Source of the DNA: Tyto alba
Taxonomy: Eukaryota > Chordata > Aves > Strigiformes > Tytonidae
Direction of reading: 5' to 3'
Length of the DNA stretch: 64,000 nucleotides
Assembly: GCF_018691265.1 (NCBI RefSeq)
Contig: NW_024881313.1
Span: 768,501-832,500 of the forward strand
Part shown: in pieces, positions 14,575-25,930 of the stretch
How positions within the stretch are numbered: the first letter of the stretch is position 1
How the letters are laid out: each line of letters begins with the position of its first letter
Position numbers and translations under genes: made by a program
The notes under the pieces: model-generated
Told to the model about the DNA's origin: nothing
The model's input: the letters and a program-made list of their open reading frames with translations, nothing else
Database searches by the model: none

Positions 14575-14735
14575 GTGCTCAGAGCACTGAATTTAGGGAC
14601 TTGGGGCTTAATTCCTTGACCTGCCACAGATTCCAGTGTAATCTGTGAGCAGGTGACTTATGCTGTCTGTCTCAGGACTCTAGCTGAAAAATGGGGGTAA
14701 TCTCTTGCCATGTAGAAATGTCCTGAGAATTAATA
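14575..14735 (+). repeat. MIR-like (CORE/tRNA-derived) ancient SINE relic
   Basis: The order of blocks follows the MIR consensus as I remember it: CCTTGACCTGCCACAGATTC, then AGCAGGTGACTTATGCTGTCT, then a CTGTCTCAG block, then GCTGAAAAATGGGGGTAAT, then TGTCCTGAGAATTAA. These match the consensus blocks ending in CTCAGTTTCC, CTGTAAAATGGGGATAAT and GTGAGGATTAA. It is strongly diverged, as expected for an amniote-age SINE. Boundaries are approximate. Confidence 0.55.
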
Positions 14736-15302
14736 CCAGAATTGCATGGAGAAAAATAAGGCTGCTGGGTATTTAACATTTTATTTTGTTTTGGAAGGCA
14801 AATGGAAATGAAAAGCTTCTCCATTCTCAAGAGGGAGGAAAGCTGAGGGTCACCGGCATTTTACTTGTTTATCTTCTCCAAAGCCATGATGCTGGCAGTC
14901 TTGGGCTTTCTGATTCTCTGGTAGCTGGCATGGTTGGTACCTGGTATGGGCAGCTGGTAATAAGCAAGGTGGCCAAACTGGACAATTTCTTGTTGTTTCC
15001 TTCTAGAAACAGCCAGAACTTTACAGAAATTGGAACATTTGTTTTGGATCATTTAATTATCAGTGATCCAAAAGCTTCCAATAGGGAAAAAAAAGTCATC
15101 CAAATTTGTCTGACCAACTGGAATAAAACCTCAAAGGATTCTGAAGAGCTCAATTAGGTAGGTCATGTTGCTAAAATAAAAGGCTTAGTTGCTTTCCTTG
15201 TGCAATTTATAATCCACAGAAGATGTTACCCATAGTGGGTTAGTGGAATTCATTGCTAGACAGTGTCAAGTACTGAAATTCACATTGTGGTTTCTCAGTA
15301 GA

Positions 15303-15346
15303 TTTTTTTTAAATATATATATATGTATCTCATATATATATATATG
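15303..15346. repeat. (TA)n dinucleotide repeat
   Basis: Two ATATAT stretches separated by GTATCTC, preceded by a T-run. A likely length-variable microsatellite with cruciform potential. Confidence 0.85.
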
Positions 15347-16105
15347 ATAAAGTGTTTCTTGTGGGCCATAGCACATTCTAGATATGAGGGGAAAGGGGTG
15401 ATACTTTGTGGGGTTCACAGAGGCTCTGATATTAGTGTCCTTATGGCCTGAGGTGGGTAAAGTCTGGACAGTGCTGTGCACTTTGATCCTATTCAGACAG
15501 GCTGGACTTTATTATCTGTAACCTGGGCCCACCTGTCTGTTAAGACAGATGGACAATGGCAGAGGAACAGGATGGAAGAAGGTAGCAAAAAGTGAGTAGG
15601 AACTGAGCTTGCTTACTAAAAGTAAGGACAATAATGAAAGGAGATAACAGATATCAGAACATTTATGCAAATTTGTCTCTGCATTTTTCTAGTCCAGGAT
15701 CATAATAGTAGTTTCACAGGATTCTACACAACAAAAGAGAAATCTCCTCCGTTAGATGTACAGAAGGGCACATGTTTCAATCAAAATTCTTGTATCAGGG
15801 TATATGATTTTATGTTTTTCAAAATGCTGGTAAGCATGAAAGAAAAGACTTTTAAAAAAACCACTATTTTGTATAGCCACAGGCTCCTAAAACTAATAAT
15901 AATATTAAAAAGAATTCTTTTTCTGAACTAGCTCACTTTGCAGGGATCGCAGAATAAATATTGTCTCTAGACAAAATAATACTTTGAATAGCAGCAAGTG
16001 ACCAGAGCTGATTCAAACTTTCCAGGTGAATAGTGGATGTGCTGAAAAATGCACTCTATAAATAAATAGTGGGTACTGATCTGTGCCAAACTGGAAGAGT
16101 TATAC

Positions 16106-16149
<44 letters not shown>
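16106..16149. repeat. T16-A28 inverted homopolymer
   Basis: A run of 16 T joins directly to a run of about 28 A, followed by a purine-rich GGAAGGGAGGG segment. It is the most extreme homopolymer junction in the window and could pair with itself. Assembly length errors are likely here. Confidence 0.85.
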
Positions 16150-16151
<2 letters not shown>

Positions 16152-16355
16152 AAGGGAGGGAAAGAGATGAGAAAATATTTGAAAATATTTTTGTAATGAA
16201 TAGTTTTGAATTGTTTGGCTTTAGATGTTTGAAATTTGCCAATATTTACATAATAAAAATGGTTAAGTATCCAAGTACAAACTATAGAATTTCATTTTGG
16301 GTGAAATAAATGTTTCAGCTGACACAATGATTCTCCCCCTCCCCCTCCTAATTGT

Positions 16356-16372
16356 CTTTTTTTTTTTTTTTT
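16356..16372 (+). repeat. Poly(T) tract after a C-rich pyrimidine run
   Basis: The T-run follows TCTCCCCCTCCCCCTCC at about 16332-16348, so about 40 bases are almost pure pyrimidine. It is the kind of tract that can form triplex DNA or mimic a splice polypyrimidine tract. Confidence 0.8.
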
Positions 16373-16818
16373 GGTTTGGCCAGTGAACTGAAAAATCAAT
16401 TACTTGCAGATCTCCACAGCTGAGACAGTGTTGCATTCATCCTCTTCAAAGTGACTAACCACTATTAACATTACTAACAGCAAAACCTATGAAAGGAAAG
16501 CTTGTATTGCCACACAGTGTACTTGATCCTCAGGCTGTCTCAGGAGACTCAGGGGCATTGAGGTTGGTGAGGTTGGAGCCCCATTTTGAGGGTTGTTCTT
16601 TTCAAGTGAGTGTCAGATATTTAATACACTTGGGTTTTTTCATTCTTTTCTGAAAATAAGAAGGATTATATGAAAAAGAATACCATGTTTAAATGTAGAT
16701 ATCCTCATTTTAAAAATATTTTTGAGATTATTATATAATGAAAGCACTCTCCAAAAACAGTATGTGAACCATGCAGGAGTCAAAAGCACTTTGTTTTAAG
16801 ATCCTCATGTCCCCTTCT

Positions 16819-16892
16819 AAAAAAAAAAAAAAAACCAAAACCCAAAACCAAAATAAACCAACAAACTCCCTCCCCCAAAACAACAACAACAA
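16819..16892 (+). repeat. A-rich low-complexity block with CAA units
   Basis: An A-run followed by CCAAAA and CAACAACAAC-type units. Simple low-complexity DNA. Confidence 0.85.
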
Positions 16893-19800
16893 AACCCTTA
16901 CAAGGAACTGAGTTCTAACACTATAAATGGTCAGAAAATAGATTTTCTGAGCAATAAATTTACAACAGGCATCATGTTATTTCTTCACATATAACCTCCT
17001 TTCAGTCCATATGGAATAATATGTAGCCTTTTAAAATTAAAAATATATTCATCTATGCACATAAAAGATACATATTGCATTTTAACTAACTTTCTGTATG
17101 CTGAGTTCATATTTTAGTCACTTGAGTAGTATAATAACTACTAATAAGTAGTTAGGTGATTAGTTATGTCATTTAGATCACTGGTACTACTTATTATGGA
17201 ACTGAAGTTACCTTTAAAGTGACAATCCAGAAGGTTGTATGAAAAGTATCTGTTGCAAAGATGAAGACTATTATACAATGATAAAAGGGAGTACCCTAAT
17301 GACTACAGGTCATGACTAATAGTATTATGCTAATTCCTAAAAACCAGATCTACAATTCTTGTTGCACTGTTTTTGTTATATCTGAGAGAAGGTTATTCTT
17401 TTGTCTTTGGATGTCTTTAAATTTCCCATTTTATCAGATTCTCTGAAGACCTATATGTGATATCTAATATTTTAGATAAAGTTCATTATTCACCATGTTC
17501 TTAATTACTTATGTCTTTACTGTCTTTTTGAAGAAAATCCTTTCAAATATACCTTTTCTTTGGCCCACTGGCAAACTAAATTTATAATGAATGAAAAGTT
17601 CTAGCTGATACTGAATTATCCAAATATAAGTATCTTAACATTTACAAGTTAGAACGTAAGCTGCCCACATATCCCTTCTCTTTTATACTTTAAGATAGCC
17701 TGAGTTAGTTGTCTTGAAAATTTTCTAAAAAAAAAAAATAAAACAACTTCTTTTGGCTTGGGCTCTCTAGGATATAGTGTAATGCTTACTGGGTGTGAAC
17801 TGTCAGATATTAGGATCCTATGTAAAAAATATTAATGATACCTTTTGAAGTTATCTTTTTAACTTTAGAAGTTAACTTTTAAGTTGGAAACCAGTGGTGC
17901 ATTCCCAGCTACTCCACTGAGTCATATCAGCTGAAAGGTTCTCTGAGCTTCTGTGAGGGCAGAACATGTGTATTGTTTTGACCTGAAATAAGCTATCATG
18001 GAAATATTGGGAGAAGCATGAGATGGGGTGGAAAACTTGGGAATATCCATATCTTGAAGAAACTAAATTATGGTACTGAAAACAAATTCCAGGAAAGAAG
18101 GGAAATTGAACATTAGTTTAAGGTTTCTTTGATTTATTGAAAATGACTATACATGTGGGCAGAAGGAAAGGACTGCAAAGTAATGAAGGATTGAAAATGA
18201 AATTCTACAGAGATTTTTTTTTTCACTCGGTGTTTATGATGGTAATAGTGATGGAAGAACTGCAAAAGATTTAGATTAATGGGGTATTAGTTTAGAGTTC
18301 CTGCCCAGTTTACATAATACCAAGTTCCAAATGCATTGCAAAATATTATCTACATTATTTGTGTCTGCAAAATTTGTGTTGGATATTTCCCTAGGAGAGG
18401 CTATTTGATAATAGAACTTGTGATTCTTTTTCTGGAAACTAAACCTGCAGCTGAGTTTAAAGGACTGGGAATAAGAATGTGCATAAGGAAAGGCTATGCA
18501 GGGGAAGATGTAGCATGTCTTTCTCTATAGCCAAATCACAAAATATAGTAATATGTGGTTGCCAAATGGTTGAGCTGTTTGTTAGGGGACCTGAAGGACA
18601 AGGATCTTGACCTCCTCCAGACACATTAAGGAGACTTGTTGTTATCCTGCATATAAAAAACCGCCCTGCTCTATCACATCTATTTACTCTGTTTTCTTTT
18701 GCTTCCTTTGTGCACGTTCAGTCTTTGTACTTCTCTTAATCCTGATATTAGGGGCACTACTTACAGCTGTTTGTATTCTTTACTTAGCAGTGATCTGATG
18801 GATATTTCAGGTGGATTGGGCACAAAAAAAAATGTGTGGGAAACTTTTGTATCAGAAAATGCTATTTCATTGAAAGCCAAAGTTTCCTCCAGAAAGTGCT
18901 AATTTTTAGTAAAGAATTGTGGCAAAAAAATCTTTAAGGTAAGGTGAAAACTTTGGCATTTTTTAAAGAAGTCTGGTTTCTTTTAGGAATGACTTCTCAT
19001 TTTAAAATTTGTTTTCAAATTTGTAGTGAAACATGGTCTTTAAAGTAAAAACTGGGGGAAAAAACCCCAATATTTATTCACATTCCAACTCAAAACAAAT
19101 AAAATATGACAGTTGTTCATGGAATGGACAGTTTGAGGCTGAACCTGCAGGAATAATCTTTTTGTCTGGATGTTTCTGTTGTCTTCCCTTGGTTTTGGGT
19201 ACAGGCAAGAAAGGTGGTGTAGTGCTGAAGCTCGTATCACCAGTGGTTTCTGAAGGAAAACCACTCGAGTAGGCTGTGCCACAGAGAGCAGAACCTCATT
19301 TTGCACACACAGCTTTGTACCACGTAGGCTGTCTGTGCTCAGAGCATAATGCTGTATTGCTAAAAAGATTACCTAGTGGTAGTGCAAAATGTCTAGTCCC
19401 ACCTGGAGACACAAAAGTGCATCCACATGTAAAAAGTACAGTTTGATTACCACTGGGGGACTTCTCAAAAACTGTTCCAATGGCAATGACACAGGAAGGG
19501 GCAAAGGTTTGTGGCAAGCTTTTCTTCACACTTGCTTGCTCGTGCTTACCTTGGATGCATTGCCAGTGCTTCTGGCCAAGAGATTATCTTGCCTGTGTTT
19601 TAATTTGCCTGAAAATTGAAGAAACTAATGATTACTTCAACCTTGGTTAAAATGTTGAGCCAATCAAGCTTCTAAGTTGTATCATTCCTGTGCGTCCTAC
19701 AAATAAAATTAAGGTAAAAACATTGACATGAATTTCCCAAATGTCTGGAACATTCATCTCTCATTTAGTATCTGAATGGGCTGGACAGACTCTTCCTCTT

Positions 19801-20273
19801 TAGAAAAACAGTAGACTATAACATTGCTAACTTGTAACACTGGAATTAGTAAATACATTACTAATCTCCTATTTTAAGAAATTCTAGCATGCTACTCATA
19901 AAATGTTACTTTAGACCTGTACTGCCCTACATTTTGGGGAGACTGCTACATCTCTTAAGTAAGGCCATACATCTACTCAGTTTTTGGCAAAGATGTCTAT
20001 GTGAACTTCAGGTAATAATACAGAGCAGCAAGCACAGGCTGTGAACAAAGCCTGTCAGTGATGTGGGTGGGTTTTTATTCTATCTTTACTGGTCAAAGTG
20101 GCACTCCAAACCTGTCTGGTAGGAAGTCTGTGAAAAGGCTGACATTTAACCTTCGTTGTGTGTTGATCAGCAGTGTTGCATCTGCATAGGGAAAGCTATG
20201 GAGGTGTTTCTGTAGAACCTTATCATACAGAACATCAAAACAGTCATAAGTAATCTCACCTTGATCCAGTGTT

Positions 20274-20295
20274 CAGTAACACTGCAGTAACACTG
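20274..20295 (+). repeat. 11-bp tandem duplication
   Basis: CAGTAACACTG occurs twice head to tail without mismatch. Small slippage duplication. Confidence 0.9.
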
Positions 20296-23148
20296 AATAA
20301 TAAAAAGAACCTATGTCTTGCTCTAGTCATTTTCTAAGTGTGCTGTTGTCACACATAGCACCACTTATTTACAAAGTAAGTTCTGCTTTATGAGTCTTAG
20401 TGCACCTTTCTTTACCTTCAGTTTGGCTCTCGGTTCTCATGTTTTCCTTCTGTCATGATTTCTGCCCTTGATATCACCTTCCTTACAATAAGAATTTAGG
20501 AACATGTGCTCTTCAAGAACCCTTCCCACTGGGCTTCTACACTTCTCCATCCCTCTGCTAATGGACTAGGTGGGAAGTAGTTAACACTGATAGTCCCAAA
20601 TGTTGTCCAAAGATTTTTTGGTTAAGATGAGTCACAAAAATGGTTACCATTGCTTCAGGTTTTCTGCTGCTGATTCTACACTACAACTATGTGCATGCTA
20701 AATGGAAAGAGAAGCTAAATTTTGCAACCATAAACATTAGAGAATTTCTTTCAAGCAAAGACTCAAATTTCTTGATACTTATCACATGCTCCATCATTAA
20801 GGGACATGTCTGACACTATTGCAAAAACAGAGAGCAGCTGTGCTCCTGAGCATACTCATTTTCTGTGCCACTGTAGCCAGGACTGTGGTAGATTTTAAAC
20901 TCCATTCCAGAGGCTCTGAGTCCCAGCCAAGGTCCTGCAGAGCTGGCTGAATTTTTCCTTTTAAAGCATGTTCTCGTCCCCAGATGACTTTGTGCAGCAC
21001 TGTCTGGCAGTGGCAGGTGGGTGAGTGCCCAGTCATGCCACGGGGAAGGATCACAGAATAGAAATGTTTCATCCTTCGTGGCATGGTATCCTAGAAGAGC
21101 ATGGGAGAGCAGTGGTGTTGCTCTAAGTAATGTGAACCTGCAAGGCTCTCCTCCATAGCACTGTGATACACTCGATGAGCTGGATCCCCAAGCATAGGTG
21201 ATATTTCTTAGTCCATTTTGCATTTTCATCTGTGAGTTGTAGGATGTTTAATCAGCTTCAGATTCTTTGCTATTGCCAGGCAAATGCTCACCTTGGCATT
21301 TCCATGTGATTCTGTACAATCACAGGTGCAACCTGGAGACTTCTTAGTAAGGTTTTTATTAGTAGGAGTGACTTATTCCCTTCGTGGTCTGTAAAAGCTT
21401 TACATGAGGAAATTTAAGTATTTCCAGCATCTTAAATAAAATGTCTTTCTGGTTCTTTCCTATTCAGAGGGGGTAAGATTGGCCTGTTCAACACTACCTT
21501 ATTGTCATTCTGACCTGTTATATTTATTTTTGCAATGTTTTTGTAATAATTTCATGAGAATGTAGCAATTGCCAAACCAATGGCAATCATAAAATACTTG
21601 ATGAATCTGTGCTGGTGAGCTATAGAAAACAGAGCTGCCTGCCTTTTGCTTTTCTGTTGCCCATATCCTTAGCTGCTCCATTCAAAGAGTGATTTGGTAT
21701 GCTCTTACATTGAGGTAAATGTAGAAATTACTCCAAAAATGGCAATTACTCTAGGGCAAAAACTAGCATGAGATTGGAGTGAAACGTAATCCAGTCCCTT
21801 TGGTTTACTAGTAGGTAATATTTTCCTTTCCATGATTCTTAGTGAAATGTTTCACAGAGGAGCTGAAAGTTGGCAAAAATTACTGTCTTTGAAAATTTGG
21901 CTCCAGCTGATTTTATACCTAGAAGCAGAACTGTGGATGGTCTGCTACAACTGGTTAATTAAATCCTGTGCTGTTAGTCCTCAATTAGACGCATTAAATT
22001 GCAAACCTTGTTAGCAGATTTTCTGGCCAAATATGGAGAGATTCAGTATATCATTCTGAACTACTTTATATTTGGGCTCTTAAAGAATGTATACAGCTTG
22101 TCTAATGAAGTATCTGTATGTACGAGAGGGAAAAAAAGAAACAGATTTCAGGTCTCTCCCTCTGATGATCTGTCTGTATCTCTGTTCAATGAGTGGGGTA
22201 AAACTCCCCTTACGTTTTTTTTAAATGTTTCTTGGACTCTTACCAGGAGGTTTTTACAGTCTGTTGCCTGCCTCTCAGATTAGAACACTGGCATATTTTA
22301 ACAGTTTCCTAGGATCCAAATAGTCTTTAATTAACAGGGAATTGATGTTTTGGAGTGCAACTAAAACATGGGAGACTTTGGAAGCAGAGAACGTGCTTGG
22401 ATCCTTCCAGCTTTTAGCTGGCTGTGGCAAGAGGCAAACAAACAAGTAAAATAGGGTTTGCTGCAAACAGGTAGTAACTTATTGGTATGCAAGGGAATTT
22501 CTTCATTTGCATTATGTTCCCACAGAGCTGGTGGTTGGTGGCGTTAGCTGGGAGGAGCTTTCTGCTGCACAGGGTCTGAATCAGCTCCACCCCTTGCAAG
22601 AGCAGAAAGTGTTCATCGGTACTTTCCCATAGAGAATTTCAGTAGCTGCTGAAATAGCTCCTAGTCTAGATTTCTATTAATCAACTCTTGAGGAAGCAAG
22701 GTATGTTGTGTTAGGTTGACTGTGAAGATGTAAACTCCATGAGTGAGTTGATTTAATTAAAAAATCAAAAGTCTGCAAATGACATGACTTCTGCTGAGCC
22801 AAACAGCTAGTTTTTCTTTTTCTTCTGGAGCAGTTTGCCTTCGGAGGGTTGAGCAATATGGTTGGGATGAAACACTGAAATTATGGCAGAATGAGACTAA
22901 TTGGAGTTCTAAACGGAAGTCAGACATACACAGAACTATTATTCCAGATAGTCCACAGAGATAAAATGTTTTATTAGCTAATTTTAAATAATGATAGATT
23001 GATACCTGAAGCAGTTACTGGCAAAGAATTATAACCAACAGTCACTGAGTCAGCTATGCTTTTTTTTTCCAGTAATGCAGTAATTTGTAGACAAATAAAA
23101 CTGTATTTGTTTAATCCAATATTGGCTTTTTATTGTTGCTTTTTTCTG

Positions 23149-23228
23149 GTTTTTTTTTGTTTGTTTGTTTGTTTTTTGTTTTTTGTTTTTTGTGTTTGGT
23201 TTTTTTTTTTGTGTGTGTGTGTGTGTGT
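23149..23228 (+). repeat. T-rich, (TTTG)n and (GT)n tract 56 bp before a splice acceptor
   Basis: This low-complexity block has T-runs, four consecutive TTTG-type units, several TTTTTTG units, a second T-run and then about nine GT dinucleotides at 23211-23228. It ends 56 bp upstream of the acceptor of the 23285 exon, so it sits in the branch-point and polypyrimidine neighbourhood. The last part before the exon (ttctgtctctttctacacctag) is itself an adequate polypyrimidine tract. The length should be polymorphic and may influence exon recognition, as in the TG/T tract of CFTR; that influence is inference. Confidence 0.85.
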
Positions 23229-23284
23229 CTTTTCCTTCTAATTATAGTACTTGCTGAATGCCTTCTGTCTCTTTCTACACCTAG

Positions 23285-23427
23285 GTGGTACATGCCAGAG
23301 CCCTGCTCTTCCAGCCCTAGTGCGTCCTCCTGCCCCACCCTTGCAGCCGTCGCTGGATATTAAACCATTTCTTCCGTTTCCTCTGGACACTGCTGCAGCA
23401 GTCAATCTCTTCCCTAACTTCAATGCA
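23285..23427 (+). CDS. ZNF385D: ZNF385D coding exon (proline-rich segment), internal exon
   Basis: This 143-bp internal exon encodes the segment just before the first zinc finger of ZNF385D, a nuclear, putatively nucleic-acid-binding protein with matrin/U1-type C2H2 fingers. It reads GTCQSPALPALV, then a proline-rich stretch, then SLDIKPFLPFPLD and AAAVNLFPNFNA. I recognise this as ZNF385D rather than ZNF385B, which as I recall has a different PALVRTPTLMMQPSLDIKPF-type sequence here. The acceptor is ctacacctag at 23275-23284. The first two bases (gt) complete a glycine codon begun in the previous exon (phase 1). The donor gtaagt follows GCA at 23428, so the exon ends in phase 0 and joins directly to the ATG that opens the next exon. 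The frame has no stop. The preceding exon (short MRNIMYFG-type N-terminus, from memory) is not in the window. The identification rests on remembered family sequence; exon boundaries are read directly. Confidence 0.93.
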
Positions 23428-24018
23428 GTAAGTACACTCATAAGAGTTACTAGCCACCTCAGTGAGCCACAGCTTCCATGGAAGACTCAAGAGGGCACAA
23501 AGTAGATTTTTATGTACTCAATTAAACCTGGAATATCCTCTCCCTTACTGAGGGCCAAATAGCAATTTCAGACACACTGGTAGGCCATAAATTAAAGCCT
23601 AGCCGAGTGTTAGCCAGAATTAATGTAGAAGGAAAAAATGATATGATCCCAAGTGATATGCAATGAAGTTGCAGGCCATACTCAGTCCCAGGGTTTGTGA
23701 GTTTCCCACTCTAATTTAAGACGTGCAAAGTTTTACTAACTTACAGTTTGCTGCAACTTTCAGAGTGAAACTCTCAGAGTGATGGCGTTCTACATCCCAT
23801 CTCCAACAGGCTTCCCAATAAATACTTAAAATTTACAAATTGTAGGGGCTGCAAAAGATGAAACAATAAAACTGTCAGGGCAATTAAAGTAAGAATGAGA
23901 ACAACATTAGCTGGTATATGAGCTATTCACTGGCAAACAATCCAGTGTTTTTTTTTCCAGGTTAGGCTATTTTATTTCTCATGCCTTTGGGTAAAATAAG
24001 GTTAGATTTCTCTTAATT

Positions 24019-24038
24019 TTTTTTTTTTTTTTTTTTTA
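24019..24038 (+). repeat. Poly(T) tract
   Basis: T-run of about 20 bases in unique intron sequence. Confidence 0.8.
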
Positions 24039-25839
24039 CTTAGTCATACTATCTATGACTGAAAATTTTACTTCTTAGATGTTTTCATTATTTTACTGAC
24101 ATATGTCATGAATGATTCAATTTTCCTGTTTCTGGCTGAGATATTTAATGCTCTAAGAGAAAAAAAAGTCTAAATTGGCTTTATGTTAATTTTGACTTTA
24201 TAAAATTATGCTCCTTCTTAATTTCAGTGTGCTCTGGGAAGTTCTTTCCCTTATTTACATATACTCAATAGAGAAAAAAAAATTAAGAATGTGTATGCTT
24301 ACCTACTTTGAGAGACACAGAGAGGGGTGGAAAGTGCCATGCCAAAACAATTCTAATTACATGCAAAAATCTTAATTACAATAATTAAGAGTAGTAAAAG
24401 AACATGCCCATTCTAGAAGCAATTTGTAGTAATCAGTAGCAAATTTCCATAATTAAATGTTCATTTATTTACCTTTTATGAATGTTCATTTTGCTTTACA
24501 TTAATTAAAATGAACTAATTGTAAAATATATTTATTTATGCATTTTTAAATTCAAGCAATTCACAGCATTAATAGACAACAGAGAAGATATAAGCTACAA
24601 GTCTTAAAATGCTCAGAAAAAATATGTCAAAGAATTACTATTACAAAGAAACTTTTTACTACAAAGAAACCTTTTCAAATTTTAAAATGTATATAGGTAT
24701 GCAGCAAAGTTTTAAAAAGTGCTGGTTTTAACCAAGTTACTGATACTTCATAATTAAATGGATAAATGATTAGACTTGTTTAGTATGCTTTAGGATTTTT
24801 TTCTTGCCAGTTCTGCTTTGTGATCATTGTTTCTATTTAGTGCAACAGACCAGATGAATTTTTAGAAATTGTCTATTAGAATTTCTGTTTTTTAAAGATT
24901 TTCCATTACGTCAGAGTCTTAAAATTCAAATCTCTGCATAATTTGAATGCAATTTTAATAAATAATGGTTAATCTTGTCTTGTTCCATAAATTTGCAGTT
25001 TCTTTTTTCTTATAAAAACTGATTTTATAGTATAATTATCTTGAGAGAGATAGGTGGGGGAAGATGTAGTCATATTAATTTGGAAGTAAGAAAGCAAAAA
25101 TAGACTCCTATCAAAAGCCTGTTATTCCCAAACATCATTTTAGTGGCATATTGTTTGATATAAGCACTGTAGTTGGACTTTACAGACTCCTCATCTCTTC
25201 AGTTTTTCAGTAAACTGAGCCTAGGTCTCAAGACTGAGATGAGCAGCCCTTTTTAACAGTGCTCTGAAGCTTGTTCCCGTGCAAAGTGCTGCTTCCTGTG
25301 GCGTGTGGCCATCTGCTAAATCCACCAATGCTGTATATGTTAGTCTTGAGTGTGAGAATGCTGTCATCAGAGCTGCTGTCAACTGCCTTGCTGCTCCATC
25401 ATCTTTGCCTTTAAACATGACCTTTGCCTTTTCATCATGTGTACTGACATGCAGCATCATCCTCAGTGTTCCCATTTTCATTCTGAACAGTACATTATTG
25501 AATGCTGCTATGTTTAGTTCATATGCCAGGGCTGGTTAAAGGCATCCTCCAGACATGTAGGCTAGCTGAGAAGTTCTGCATATTTCCGGAAATTCTTTCC
25601 AAGCTGACAAATCTTTTGGGGTCACATCAACTGCTGATGATCACTATCAGCCTAAGGAGAAGGTAACCCACAAGTCATATTAGACTTTAAACAGGATGTA
25701 TGACATGGGCTTTAAGTATGTGAAGGTGAGACAGAAAACAAGTGTTTAAACAAAAAATGATCTTTTGTAAATATGCATGCTCATGAGCAATTGGAGCTGC
25801 TGATAATGCTTTATATTCATTGACTTCATTAACAATCCT

Positions 25840-25930
25840 ACACAGTGTCAGCAGAGAAGCATTTACGTTCTGTGGCTAAACCAAGGTCAAGAGGTGGTCA
25901 GTAAAAGACCCAGAACTTCAAACACCTGAA
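25840..25930 (-). repeat. Possible MIR-like SINE relic, minus orientation
   Basis: AGAGAAGCATTTACGTTCTG, CCAAGGTCAAGAGGTGGTCA and GACCCAGAACTTCAAACACC resemble the reverse-complement MIR blocks AGAGAGGTTAAGTGACTTG, CAAGGTCACACAGCTAGTAA and CAGGATTTGAACCCAGG. Short and diverged, so weaker than the 14.6 and 49.7 kb copies. Confidence 0.35.

Larger units (their letters stand above)
1..23284 (+). other. ZNF385D: Upstream intron of ZNF385D (3' 23.3 kb)
   Basis: This is intronic by position: it ends at the acceptor of the first visible ZNF385D exon, and no other exon with matching phase or recognisable protein was found. It is AT-rich and dominated by unique sequence with frequent stops in all frames. 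It contains homopolymer and simple repeats near 0.2, 0.65, 2.95, 4.1, 7.5, 9.25, 10.7, 15.3, 16.1, 16.4, 16.8 and 23.2 kb. It also holds one solo LTR at 11.6-12.5 kb and a MIR-like relic at 14.6 kb. The blocks 0.7-2.9, 4.1-7.5, 7.6-9.2, 12.6-14.5, 17.0-20.2 and 21.3-23.0 kb show nothing I can name. Whether an unannotated 5' non-coding exon lies here cannot be decided by reading. Confidence 0.85.

Noticed and set aside
23111..23441. Several open frames around the ZNF385D exon, including lysine/threonine-rich and phenylalanine-rich ones
   Set aside because: They are translations of the T/GT repeat or shadows of the real exon; only the frame from 23284 with matching splice sites is kept.
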